NCBI RefSeq assembly: GCF_000151315.2
Contig: NW_011887300.1
Coordinates: 12,614 to 76,613, forward strand
Source: Capsaspora owczarzaki ATCC 30864
Taxonomy: Eukaryota > Opisthokonta > Filasterea
Direction: 5' to 3'
DNA: 64,000 nucleotides
Each line of letters begins with the position of its first letter. The first letter of the stretch is position 1. Below the pieces are notes generated by a model that saw only the letters and a list, made by a program, of their open reading frames with translations, made no database searches and was not told where the DNA came from. Positions 31,446-43,689 of this stretch are shown piece after piece. The translations under genes were made by a program, and so were the position numbers.

Positions 31446-33986
31446 CGATGGCGTTTGCACCGCCGTTTTCGCACCCAATGATGCTTCCCATGCATGCAAT
31501 GCCGATCGGCGTCCCGCTGCCCTCGAGTGTCGCTCCGACCTCGATGCCGTCCATGGGCGCGATGCATGCCGTCCATCCCGCTCACGCAGGACCCGCCGAT
31601 GCAGCAGTGTCATTCCCTGCGACTCGCGCAATCACGGCTCCCTCATCATCTGCTGCTTCTTCTTCTTCTTCTTCCACCCCATCTCCTCCGCCTCCTCCCG
31701 CGCCCGTCCTATCTCCCTCGCACTCCACCACCAGCACCAGCAGCAGCAGTGTCCCTCTCCACCACCACCAGCAACACTACCAGCAACATCAGCAACACCA
31801 GCAGCAGCAGCAGCAGAGTGGCACGCTTAATGGTGATGGTGCCGTTTTCTCAGGAAGCCAAACCGCACCAGCAACATTTTCCCAGCAGCCAACTTCCGGC
31901 TTTGGTCACCCGGGCATGTCGCACTCGCCGCCGCAGCCCGGCAGCCCCTCCGGCCAACACCGCGGGGACAAGTCGACGTCGCTGAGTGCGTCTGTGGTGT
32001 CGGAGCAGGCGCAGCGCCCGCAGGGACTCGGAGCGGCAACCGTGGGAAAGGGCGACTTTGGCCACCCGGCGAGCACCCCGCCAGTCACCGCCGCTGCCGC
32101 TGTGGGAATGTCCCCATCAGCGAGCGACCCATCAGCCACCTCAACGAGCACAANNNNNNNNNNNNNNNNNNNNNNNNNNNNNNNNNNNNNNNNNNNNNNN
32201 NNNNNNNNNNNNNNNNNNNNNNNNNNNNNNNNNNNNNNNNNNNNNNNNNNNNNNNNNNNNNNNNNNNNNNNNNNNNNNNNNNNNNNNNNNNNNNNNNNNN
32301 NNNNNNNNNNNNNNNNNNNNNNNNNNNNNNNNNNNNNNNNNNNNNNNNNNNNNNNNNNNNNNNNNNNNNNNNNNNNNNNNNNNNNNNNNNNNNNNNNNNN
32401 NNNNNNNNNNNNNNNNNNNNNNNNNNNNNNNNNNNNNNNNNNNNNNNNNNNNNNNNNNNNNNNNNNNNNNNNNNNNNNNNNNNNNNNNNNNNNNNNNNNN
32501 NNNNNNNNNNNNNNNNNNNNNNNNNNNNNNNNNNNNNNNNNNNNNNNNNNNNNNNNNNNNNNNNNNNNNNNNNNNNNNNNNNNNNNNNNNNNNNNNNNNN
32601 NNNNNNNNNNNNNNNNNNNNNNNNNNNNNNNNNNNNNNNNNNNNNNNNNNNNNNNNNNNNNNNNNNNNNNNNNNNNNNNNNNNNNNNNNNNNNNNNNACT
32701 CGTCCGCATCCAGCTACTACCCACAACACCACCAGAATGGCCTTGTCGCTGCCCCGACTGCGCCGTCGACGACGACCACTGCTGTTGGCAGTGCTGCATC
32801 GGGTGCCGGCATGGGCATCCACAACAACCCCGCTGTCATGCCGCCGCGCACTGTGCCAATGGTCAACTCGTTCGGTGAAGCCGCTCCTGCCGGTGGCGAT
32901 CACTGGCCCAAGACACCCTTCATGGGCAGCAGCGACGCGTCCGTCACAACCTCGTCCATCTCGTCGACGTCCTCCTCGTCCCACCGCCGTGACCGACTCG
33001 GCCGTGACCGTGAACGCGATCACCACAGCAGCCGAGACCACCACCACCACGCTCGTGAGCGAGACCATTCGTCGAGTGGCAAGCGCCACCACCACCACTC
33101 GAGCCGACGACACTCGCACCACCGCAGCAGCAGGCGCCAGTCGGACGACAGCGACTCGGCTGGCTCGGACGAAGATGGCTCGTACGCGCGCGGCGGATTG
33201 CGCCGTGCCCGAAACCACTCGTCCGACTCTGGCAGCAGCTCTGCAGAGGACTCGGACGACACGGACGCCGAGGACGACTCGCGCCGCCACACCACGGCCG
33301 TCACGCGCGCCAACGCTCGCCATGCGCTTGCGGAGGGCTTCCTGCTCGACGACGTGACCTGCGGCCAGTGCGGCAAAATCTTCCGCCGTCCCGACCGCCT
33401 TTCGGCGCATGTCCGCACACATGCCACCATGCGCCCCTTCGTGTGCACGATGGCCGATTGCAGCAAGACCTTCCGCGAGAAGGCCGCGCTGAAGAAGCAC
33501 ATGATTTCCCACGGCGACATTCGTCCGTACACTTGCGAGCGTTGCGGCGCGGGCTTCAAGTTCAACCACCACCTGAAGCGCCACGACACGCGTTGCCTCC
33601 ACCGGCTCAATCGCATCTGCGGCAGCAAGGCTCCGCCCACCGTGCAGCAGCGCGCGCTGGAGATGCTCAGCCAGGCTGGCTTTCGTGCCGTTGCTGGCAC
33701 TGATTCCGTGAATCTGGTCATGTTCAACCCCGAGTCGATGGCGACCACCAAGCCCGAGGAAGCAATGAGTGGCACTGCGCCGAGTGTCTCGTCTCCCGAG
33801 CACGAGCACAACATGTCCGCCTCCGACGATGCCAGTGAAGCGTCCAGCAACCAGCACTCGGCCTCCTCCCTCTCTGCCACATTCGATCTCCCCACTTCCT
33901 GGAAACCCGAGGATTCGGGCGCTGCTGACGCGCACTCTCGTTATTCTCTGGTCCCTGTTGCACCATCTGCGACGCCTGTTGCTTGA
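30992..33986 (+). CDS. C2H2 zinc-finger transcription factor (gap inside)
   Basis: The N-terminal part starts MMMQTQQMHTQAQQQ and is dominated by Gln, His, Pro and Ser runs up to the assembly gap. After the gap another frame carries a Ser/His/Arg-rich region, an acidic patch (SDSAGSDEDG) and three zinc fingers: CGQCGKIFRRPDRLSAHVRTH, about 33358-33420; CTMADCSKTF with HMISH; and CERCGAGFKF, whose last ligand is Cys in RHDTRC. The Kruppel-like finger order suggests a DNA-binding regulator. The frame differs across the gap, so the gap length is approximate or hides an intron. Total length cannot be given. The C-terminal 120 residues are Ser-rich. Confidence 0.7.
32154..32697. other. Assembly gap (544 N)
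   Basis: A run of N inside the zinc-finger gene, flanked on both sides by Ser/Thr- and Gln/His-coding low-complexity sequence, which probably defeated assembly. Confidence 1.
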
Positions 33987-34179
33987 AAGCGTTGCTTTGT
34001 TTCTGGTAGTCAAATCTTGTATCCAATATGTACATTGTTATTTTCTGACACTCGCGATAGAATTTAGCAAATCTTTTGAGCTGAAAATTCTGCCATTTCT
34101 GAGAATTGTCATTTCTCTTTTTTGTCGTTTTTCGTCTTTTTTTTCTTTCTCTCTTTCTCAGACTCTTTTTTCCGTTGCC

Positions 34180-37100
34180 ATGACTGTAGTTGCCCCATCG
34201 CGAGGAGCAGCAGCAGCAGCAGCAGCACATCCATCGGCGTCTGGCAGCAATGGGACGCTCAAGCTGCTGACATTTACGATTCTGGCGCTGATCGGACTGC
34301 TTGCGTTTGCATCGCGCCTGTTTGCCGTCATCCGCTTTGAGAGCATCATCCACGAGTTTGATCCATGGTAAGCGAGAGGGCCAGGGTTAGGGAGAACCAC
34401 GGTCAATGGTAGTGAGATTGAGAGAGCGAGAGAGGAGAGAGAGAGAGAGGCTGTCTTGCCTGCCGATTCCCGAGACGCAAACCCCATTCGTGATGGTGTA
34501 TGGATCAGAGCAGCAGCACACACATGCAACCCTGAGACAAACAGACAGACGCTGCAGCCCAGCCCAGCCCAGCCCAGCCCAGCTCAGCTCAAAACGCTCA
34601 ATAGAAGCCTGAGATCGCGCCCTTTTCCCATACACTGCCACTGCCCTGCCCGTCACTCTGCTGTTACTCCCCCCCCCGGCTTTCACTGCCACTCTGCAGC
34701 ACTGCCAAAGGGAACGCGGCTGATCGTGATGATGGATCTGGACGGCTTGCTCGTGTGCAACCCCAACCAATCTCACTTCACTTCCCTCCACTCCACTCCA
34801 CTCCACTTTGTCGACACAGGTTCAATTATCGCGCGACAGAGTACATGGTCACCCACAGCGTAAGCGAGTTTATCAACTGGTTTGACGAGCGCGCCTGGTT
34901 CCCGCTGGGCCGCATTGTCGGCGGCACCGTCTACCCGGGCTTGATGTTCACCTCAGGCCTCATCCACTGGGTCATGAACTCGCTCAACATTCCCATCCAC
35001 ATCCGCGACGTCTGCGTCTTCCTTGCCCCGCTGTTCAGCGCGCTGACCGCCTTCGCCACCTTCCTGCTCACTCGCGAACTCTGGACGGAGGGTGCTGGTT
35101 TGCTTGCTGCCGCGTTCATTGGCATCGGTATGTCTGCGCACGCGCATATGGCACTGTGTTTTGGTGTGTTTGGTGTGTTTGTGGATTTTGGAGGGGGGTG
35201 CATGTGAGGCCCTGTGATTGACTCTGGTCTTGGACGAACAACTGCACTTTTTTTTTCTCTTCCTGTCTTCTTCCCCACCTCTCCCCAAACTCTCATCACA
35301 GTCCCCGGATACATCTCGCGCTCTGTCGCCGGATCGTACGATAACGAGGGCATTGCGATCTTTGCGCTGCTCTTCACATACTACTTGTGGGTCAAGGCCA
35401 TCAAGACGGGCAGCATGATGTGGGCCGTCTTTTGCGCCGTGTCGTACGGGTACATGGTGGCTGCATGGGGTGGTTATGTCTTTATCATCAACTTGATCCC
35501 GCTGCACGTCTTTGTGCTGCTGCTGATGGGCCGCTATTCGCATCGCATTTACGTGGCCTTCTCGGTCTTTTACATTATCGGCACCCTGCTTTCGATGCAG
35601 GTGCCGTTCGTCGGCTTCCAGCCAGTGCGCACCAGCGAGCACATGGCTGGTCTCGGCATCTTCCTCCTGCTCCAGGCGATGGCGCTCCTCTCCATCGTCC
35701 GCGAGCACCTTCCGGCCAACTCGGCTCGCGTCATCTTCCGCGCCGTCTTCATCTTTGGCTCGGCCGCCGTGTTTGTCGGCGTTGTGGTGCTCACCTACAT
35801 GGGCTATATTGCCCCTTGGACGGGTCGGTTCTACTCGCTCTGGGATACCGGCTATGCCAAAATCCACATTCCCATTATTGCGTCCGTTTCAGAGCACCAG
35901 CCGACCACCTGGACGTCCTTCTTTTTCGACCTGCAGATTCTTGTCTGCATCTTCCCCGCTGGTCTCTGGCTGTTCTTCAGCAAGCCCACCGACGAGCGCG
36001 TCTTTATCGTGCTCTATGCCGTCACGGGTGTTTACTTTGCTGGCGTGATGGTGCGCCTGATGCTCACCCTGACCCCCGTTGTGTGCATCCTGGCCGCCGT
36101 CGCCATTTCCAACACGCTCGACACGTACTTGTTCGACTCTGGTCGCGCAGAGGACGGCTCGACCACCGCCGCATCGCCGGCCTCCACCTCTTCGTCCGCC
36201 CCGCAGGCAAAACTCGCCACGCGCCAATCCATGGTCGCACCCGCTGGGTCGGAGCTCACCCCGGACACCCGCACGCCAACCATGCCTCGCGAGGCGTCCA
36301 TGCTGGTGGTTGGTGTTGTCACCGTTCTCCTCGCCCTGTTTGTCTTCCACTGCACATGGGTTACCTCGAACGCCTACTCTTCGCCCTCTGTCGTCTTGTC
36401 GACCCAGCGAGGAGACGGCTCGCGCACCATTCTCGACGACTTCCGCGAGGCCTACCACTGGCTGCGCTCCAACACGGACGACGATGCCACCATCATGTCC
36501 TGGTGGGACTACGGCTACCAGATTGCCGGCATGTCCAACCGCACCACCCTCGTCGACAACAACACCTGGAACAACTCGCACATTGCCATGGTTGGAAAGG
36601 TGGGGTTGGTTTTTTGTTTGTTTGGTTTGCCTTCCTTTTGTTTGTTTTGTTTGCTTTGCCGATTTGTTCTGACTCGACCGCTTGTTCATTTCACTCGTGT
36701 CCTGCAGGCAATGTCGTCCACAGAAGAGAAAGCCTACCCCATCATGCGCGAGCTCAGTGTCGATTACGTGCTCATCATTTTCGGCGGCGTAATTGGCTAC
36801 TCGGGTGACGACATTAACAAGTTCTTGTGGATGGTGCGCATTGCGCAAGGCGAGCACCCGAATGACATTCGCGAGTCAGACTATTTCACGCAGGACGGTC
36901 AGTTCTTGGTTGACCGCAACGGCTCCCCGACGCTGCTCAACTCGCTCATGTACAAGATGTGCTACTACCGATTTGGCGAGTTCCAGTCCGAGTGGGGCAA
37001 GCCGTCAGGCTGGGACCGAACCCGAAACGCCGAAATTGGCAACAAGGACATTTCCTTCACTCACCTCGAAGAGGCATACACGACCGAACATTGGCTGGTG

Positions 37101-37283
37101 CGCATCTACCGCGTCAAGAAGGAGGCGAACACGCGCAACCTTGTCGCAGACGTGCCTCCGCTCGAACCTGCGCGCCACACCGACATCAAGCCCGCACGTC
37201 CAATCCGACGTGGGCGAGGCACGCAGGGATTTATCAAGAACAAGGATAAAAGCGTGCCAAAACCAAAGCCCGGCAGTCCTTAA
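34180..37283 (+). CDS. STT3: STT3, catalytic subunit of oligosaccharyltransferase
   Basis: Four exons: 34180-34367, 34820-35127, 35302-36599 and 36708-37283 (789 aa, frame closes). This ER multi-membrane enzyme transfers the dolichol-linked glycan to Asn in N-x-S/T. Diagnostic segments are present: [12 protein letters not shown] across the first splice into [31 protein letters not shown], and the catalytic WWDYGYQI near residue 565 followed by [11 protein letters not shown]. The C-terminal globular domain is complete, with a basic Pro-rich tail. The Ala run after the start (8 A) is species-specific low complexity. Intron 1 holds a short CCCAG tandem repeat. Confidence 0.97.
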
Positions 37284-37568
37284 TGGTCCTGTGAATGAAC
37301 GGCTTGAAGCGAGCCCTTCTCTCGTCTTCCCATCGACTTCCTTCTATTCCCTTTTTTGTTTTGTGAAATTTTCATATTGATTTGTCATCGTGGTTGCATG
37401 TGTAACTCTTCAAAGTCTACAACATTGTCGCGCATTCCAAGTTCAACGAATATTTTTAAACAACTAACTCCCCCATTGATACGCCTGCTCATCGATGGGA
37501 AATCATCGCCGCAAAAGAAAAAAAAGATGACAACAAAAACAACAACAACAAAATTTGCGCTAATTTGT
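37284..37568. other. Convergent 3' ends of STT3 and SET gene
   Basis: 285 bp shared as 3' flank by the two converging genes. An AACAAC-rich stretch at 37530-37552 is the only low-complexity feature. Confidence 0.4.
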
Positions 37569-39811
37569 TTACAACTCTGTTTTCGATGGAGTCTCCTTTT
37601 GAGTGAGACGCTGCACCAAATCGCTCAACAAACCACGCTCCGAAATGCGCAACTGGATGGCAAGCGCCTGCCGGTGTAACGAGATGCACTTGGCGTTGGT
37701 CGGGTTGGTCTTGCAGTTTTCAGCAAACGCTGCTTGGATCTGCGCGAGTGCAATGGGCTCGCTCTAAGCGTGGGTACAAACAGAAAGGTAATGGCTTATT
37801 AGCTCATTGCTGCAACCATTGGATGTCGGAAAACAAGAGACAAACAACAACAACAACGACTTTACCGCTTGCTTGGTCGGGAATCGTCCAAGTTGCTCCA
37901 ACATGGCCACACGCAGGTGGTCTCGGGCGCACGTCTCTTCTTCTGGCAGGATGGTTGGTTTCTGGTTGATGTTCAGATGATGTGCCACGCAACATCAGTG
38001 CACCGAAAAACATACAACACAAAATGTTCAGACAAATCCGAGAATTCCACTCACAAAGCTTGGGGTCCACTTTGAGTTGAGCACCTGCGATCGAGCACAC
38101 AGAATGCGATAGTACGTCAACGGGAGCTCAAAATCTGTAAAGGACAGAGGCAAGCTCATTCCCCTGGATTTGAACGAAAGCTTTTGGTAAGACACATTTG
38201 CAGTCACCAGCTCGCCACCAAAACAAAAAGGCCCAGCACTACTGTTTCGGGGTCCATACATTTGCATCTTGTGCTGTTTCAACACCGATAGACGCTTAGC
38301 ACGATCGGGATCGTCAAGCGGAATGGGGCGACCAATCGTTGCAGCTCGCCGAGCAGAGTCATCGTTCAGAACAAACCCGTAGTCCATCAAGAGGTGGTGG
38401 TTGTCAATGGATGCGCTATCCGCATTGTACTGTGCAAGAAGCTTTGGAGGTCACACGGCAATAAACATCAGGTGTGAATAGGCATACTCGAAAGAACCAC
38501 ATGCTCGATTTCAACAAACCTCTTCCGACTGAGCCAGCTGGTGCCGCGTCCGGCATTCAAAATGCGTAGACTCATCGTTGGTGTAGCACTCGGCGTTCAC
38601 TTTGCTGGCAATGTCAGTATTCAGGAGATCCGCGACCGGAACAAGACCTTTTGCAAAATAAAAACAAAACAACCAAAAACAAAAAACAAAGGAATGAGCA
38701 CACAAGGGCTGACGGAGTACTGGTGGCGCAGCTTACAATTGGCAGTCTGCCATGCGCCCTCGCCGTCGCGGACACGGACGGCATGTGTGCGACTCCAACC
38801 GATCGCCATGCCCCACAAAAAGTCCTCGAGGGTGAATTTGGTCCAATCGCACGACTCTGCGCTCGGAAACTTGCCGAATGTGCTTTGCTGATGCCGCTCT
38901 AGCAGAAGCAAGCAAGCAAACAAACACACAAGCAAACAATGGCAAGTGAGAGAGTCGTAACATGCACCACAATAGCAAAACATCGATAAATCAAACTGAC
39001 TGAACGATGCCTCAAGGACTTGAATCCGACGCTCGGAAAAGTCGCGCAAGAGAGAACCATCCAGATGCGCAAGTTGCTCGGGTGTCCACAGCATTGTCAG
39101 GTGCATTTCTTGCCGGTCTGGCAGGGTGTCGAGGAACGGCTGCCAGTTTGACTCGGCCACGCCTCCGTCCTCGACTTGCCCGCATCCGTGCAATTGATGC
39201 CACAAGAAGACGCTCATGATTTCTTGATCCGAGAGGTCGGATGCGTCAATCACTGGACCGAGATCGCTCACCATTGCGTGTTCAATGTTGATGAGTGCTG
39301 TGAGCGGGATTCTCGCAAAGACCGTCTTTGGCTGTCACAACAAAAGCAAAGGGGCCAATGGATGAGTGAACGGCAAATGATTCTTGCACACACACTGTCA
39401 ATGTGGTGTAAATCACAACACGAATGTCTGAGAACTTGAGTTATCTCGATTTGGTTGTGGTTGTGTTTTTATTACAGTAGCTTACAGGAATGGCTTGTTT
39501 GGCAACGAGACCCCTGCCGCGGTCGCCATCGCTGCGCAGTTCGACGAGGCTTGTGTCGAGGCGTCCACCGAGTCGACCGAGCCACACGTCGATGGCAGCC
39601 AGCGGGTTGACTTGCAATGCCAAAAGTCAGCACGTCAACGTTCAGTTCAACTGCCCCCCTCCGCTGCACTTTCATCACATTTTGCGAGGGGTCTGTTACC
39701 CTGATTGTCACTGTCGTCTGCAGTCGCTGCTGTCGTGGCTAGAAGCAGCACTAGCGCGAGCACTGGCAGCAATCCGAGTCTCAATCTCAATCGTCCTTGC
39801 TGGATTGCCAT
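37569..39811 (-). CDS. SET/Rubisco-LSMT-type methyltransferase with signal peptide
   Basis: Eight exons: 39811-39700, 39610-39486, 39331-39001, 38898-38737, 38647-38520, 38429-38055, 37961-37866 and 37763-37569. The frame closes at 507 aa, the usual size of SETD3/SETD4/SETD6-like enzymes. The fold order fits the family: GRGLVAKQAIP, the inserted region with WQPFLDTLP, FTLEDFLWGMAIGWSR, the pseudoknot segment LVPVADLLNTD near residue 250, YGF near 303, and a C-terminal substrate-binding domain. Two oddities: exon 1 encodes a hydrophobic leader (RLGLLPVLALVLLLATTAATA) that looks like a cleaved secretory signal, and the usual Asn-His of the SET core reads Asn-Thr. Activity and target are therefore uncertain. 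Confidence 0.85.
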
Positions 39812-40063
39812 TCTGGCGTCCGTCTCTGCGAGTTGAACGTTCTGATTTCCAATAATAAACAAAAAAAGAAAGAATGAATGAATGAGTGAGGGAGCAGAGT
39901 GGGTGACTTGAATGCAATCTGAGCGGCTCAATGCAAAAGCCAAAGCCAAACCACCTGAGATTGAGCCTTTCATCGCCCATCCATCCATCCATCCAATTTC
40001 AACCATCAAAATCTTCATCACTCTTATTTGTTCTTTTTTTTAACAACAGCACTCACTTCACTC
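39812..40063. promoter_or_regulatory. Shared promoter of SET gene and PheRS beta
   Basis: Only 252 bp separate two divergent ATGs, so one short region must serve both. It contains a short CATC repeat (39978-39994) and a T-rich tract. No TATA box is evident. Confidence 0.5.
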
Positions 40064-43000
40064 ATGCCGACCATCAGTGTGAATCGCTCTGCGCTGTTCG
40101 CTGCCATTGGCAAGACGTACACGGACACTGAGTTTGACGGTAACACACAGCGAGCATATCTCCCCCCCCTCCAACTCTCTGGCCTGAACGTGCTTCTCTC
40201 GTGGTAGTGGTAGTGGAGTGGTAGTGGAGTGGTAGTGGATTGGAGTGGGGATGAAGGGGGGCGGCCGTTCTTCCGCGTGTGTGTGTGTTCCACGATCCAC
40301 CTCACTGTCGCTGTCTCTCTCTCTCTCTCTCTCGATCACCGTCGCGTCGGGTGCTTGATACCTTCATGTGTGCGTGTGTGTCTATCTGTGTCTGTCTGTC
40401 TGTCTGTCTGCCTGTCTGTCTGTGAACAAAAAAAGAGAAAAGAAGAAAAAAAAAAGAAAAGAAAAAGAGAGATCTTTCGCTTCACTGCTTCACCGCTTCC
40501 AATGCAGAGAACAGCGAGAGAACAGCGAGACACATTGACAAGCCAGAGACATTGACAAGCGAGATGCAGCACAAGATGAGGTTGCTGGTCTGTTGGTTCT
40601 TCTTGTTCACTGCTGTGCACTCACTCTGCACTCTGCGCGTTGATGCAATCGTGTCTCATTCACTCACTCCACTTGTGACTTGGTCCTGATGCTTGCTCAT
40701 TCTCACTTTGCGGTTTGTTGTTTGTTGATGGATAGAACTCTGCTTTGAGTTTGGCATCGAGCTCGACGAAGGTACGCAATCAATCAATGACGAATGCAAT
40801 GCAATGCGATTCAATGCCAATGCATTCTCTCTCACTCTCTCACTCAACTTGCTTGCTCCGTAGTCACCACTGAGGTCAAGGTCGACGCCAAGGCAAAGGG
40901 CCAGGGCGACAAGTCCGTCAAAAACCCAGGCGCAAACGCCAAGGACGAGGAGGTCGTCTACCGCGTCGAAATCCCCGCAAACCGCTACGACCTGCTGTGC
41001 CTCGAAGGTCTCGGCCGTGCCCTGCGTGTCTTTGTCCAGCAGACTGCCCCGCCAAAGTACACGCTCTCTGGCAAGCCCGTCCACCGCCTCGTCGTCCACA
41101 AGGAGGTAGGCTGTTCTTGTGCTCTTCTCGCTCGTTGTCCGCGTTTTGTTTGTTGTCTCGCTCCGTATTCTCATCCTTACTCGACACACTCCGCTTGCAC
41201 TTGCCCAACCCATTCCGTTCGTGCCTTTTCCCCCGGATGTAGGTTGCAGAGGTCCGCCCGTTCGTTGTCGCCGCCGTCCTGCGCGACATCACGTTCGATG
41301 CTGCCATGTACCAGCGCTTCATCGAGCTCCAGGACAAGCTACACCAGAACATTTGCCGCAAGCGAACACTTGTCGCCATCGGCACACATGATCTCGACAC
41401 AATCCAGGGACCGTTCGCCTACAAGGCCCTCAAGCCCGAAGAGATCTCCTTTGTCCCGCTCAACCAAACCGAGAAGCACACTGGCGCAAGTATGATGAAG
41501 CTCTACGAGGTGCGTACGAGTTGGCAGCTCTTGCAATTGAAGCTTTTCCCCAAACCTGTTTTCTGACTTTGATGGAAACGCCTGCTCCATTTGCTCGCTT
41601 TTTTTTTTCGCTGATTTGTTTTCTTTTCTTCTTTCTTCTTGTTCTGCAGGACTCTCACTTGCGCGAGTTCTTGCCAATCATCCGCGATAAGCCACGCTAC
41701 CCTGTCATCTACGACGCCAAGAATGTTGTGCTTTCCGTGCCCCCAATCATCAACGGCGACCACTCCAAGATCAGCCTCAACACGCGCAATGTCTTTATCG
41801 AGTGCACTGCCACCGATCGCACCAAGGCATTGATTGTGCTTGAAATCATGGTGACCATGTTCTCCCAACATTGCGCCAAGCCCTTCGTGTAAGCAGCATG
41901 GCGTTTTCTGTTTTCTGTTGTTATTCTTGAGGTTGAGCGTTTTGGTTTATCATTGCGAGCCGACTCACTTTTTCATTGTTTTTTCTCGCGTCGCGGCAGC
42001 ATCGAGCCTGTCGAAATTGTGCACGCTGATGGCACCTCCGAGATCACCCCCAAGCTCGCATACCGCACGGAAACCGTCGAGGTCGAGTGGATTACAAAGC
42101 GCGTCGGCATCAAGCAAACACCCGAGCAGGTTGCCAAGTTGCTCAGCCGCATGTGTCTCCCAGCGACTGTCTCGGCTGACGGAAAGTCTGTCGTTGTTGA
42201 TATTCCCCCGACCCGCTCGGACGTCATCCACGCCTGCGACATTATGGAAGATGTGGCGGTCGGCTACGGCTTCAACAACCTCGAGTGGACTGTCCCTGCA
42301 ACCAGCACTGTCGCTCACCAGCTCCCCGTCAACAAGCTCACTGATCTTTTGCGCCTCGAGATGGCCATGGCTGGCTTTACCGAGGTTTTGACCTTCTCGC
42401 TGGTGCGTATTCGGAGCCTGGTTGCGCGTGTTGTCTGGGTTTTCACATTGCGGACAGTATTCCGTGTGCTCACTCTTTCTTTTTTTTTTTCTTCCTGGAT
42501 GATTATTGTCTTGTGATTCAACCATCCATCTTCGGTCTAGTGCTCGCATGCCGAGAACTTTTCAAACATGCGCCACCAAGACGATAACTCTGCCGTCGTG
42601 CTGGCCAATCCCCAGTCGGTCGAGTTCCAAGTGTGCCGCACCAGCTTGATGCCCGGCTTGCTCAAGACGCTCCATTCAAACCTGAACGTGCCGCTGCCGA
42701 TGCGCGTGTTTGAGATTTCGGACGTTGTTCTCAAGGACACCGCCTCCGATACGGGCGCTCGCAACGAAAGGCGGCTGGCCGTGCTTTACTCGAACATTGC
42801 CTCTCAGTTCGAGGTATGAAAGCGCACGCACAGCTTGAGAAGCTAGAGGTTGTCTCGAATACGTGTGCTGACTGCTTTTTTTGTTTGCCCACCCCCCCGT
42901 GTCAGATTGTCCACGGTGTTCTTGATCGTGTCATGACCGTGCTCGAGGTGCCGTTCAACGTTGCTGGCGGTGACAAGGGCTACAGTCTGCAGTCTTCCGC

Positions 43001-43254
43001 TGGTACGCAGGAAGGATTTTTTTGAAATTGTTGCAGCTTGAATTTCGATGCTGACTTGCGCTCCCCACCTCTCCGTTTTGACATTTCCTCTTTTGCTCGT
43101 AGACTCGATGTACTTCCCTGGCCAGGCTGCCGATATTTTCGCTAACGGCCGCAAGATTGGCTCGATCGGCGTGCTCCATCCTGAGGTGCTTTCGGCCTTT
43201 GCGCTCCCCAACCCCGTCTCGTGCCTTGAGATTACCATCGAGCCCTTCCTGTAG
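40064..43254 (+). CDS. FARSB: Cytosolic phenylalanyl-tRNA synthetase beta subunit
   Basis: Nine exons: 40064-40139, 40736-40771, 40864-41105, 41243-41509, 41650-41888, 42000-42402, 42541-42813, 42906-43002 and 43103-43254. The total is 594 aa, matching the eukaryotic family of about 590. The N-terminus [16 protein letters not shown] and the split [12 protein letters not shown] are diagnostic. Then come the editing-type B3/B4 region ([26 protein letters not shown]), the B5 domain ([24 protein letters not shown]) and the catalytically inactive class II-like core ([19 protein letters not shown]). It pairs with the alpha subunit to charge tRNA-Phe. A low-complexity tetranucleotide tract (CTGT) lies in intron 1. 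Confidence 0.97.
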
Positions 43255-43689
43255 ATGCGCCCAAACAAGCGGGTGTCTGTTTTTGGAGCGTTCCCTTTCC
43301 GCCTTTGCCTGCCCTGTTGTACTTGCTTTGTTGCGATTATTACAACGTTTTACTTTGATTTCTTTTTCTTTGTTGTCGACGTCGTCCATTCAACTCTACC
43401 ACTTCCCTTGCATCTTGCCAGTTGTCTGCTTCCACTTGATGAGCACGAAAGCTGACCGCGGATTCACGAGAGTTGAGGCGAAAATCAGCGATGATTACTG
43501 AAAATCCCCTCCAGCGTTGACAGTAGACCATCCTCAACCTGGTGAGTACAATACTGGGACGTGCAAAATGGATTCAGGCTTCCGCACGACCGGACCTGGT
43601 GAAGCAAAAGTAGCGCCTCATTCAAAGCGGTTCCAAATCATTCCTTTTTTTTTTTTGGTTTTTCCTTTCGTTCTTTGCTTCTTCGAATC
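43255..43689. other. Intergenic, no gene seen
   Basis: 435 bp between PheRS beta and the RING ligase, T-rich, probably terminator of one and promoter of the other. Confidence 0.4.

Noticed and set aside
32085-34013. Long minus-strand frame through the N gap
   Set aside because: Open only because N codons are not stops, and antisense to the zinc fingers.
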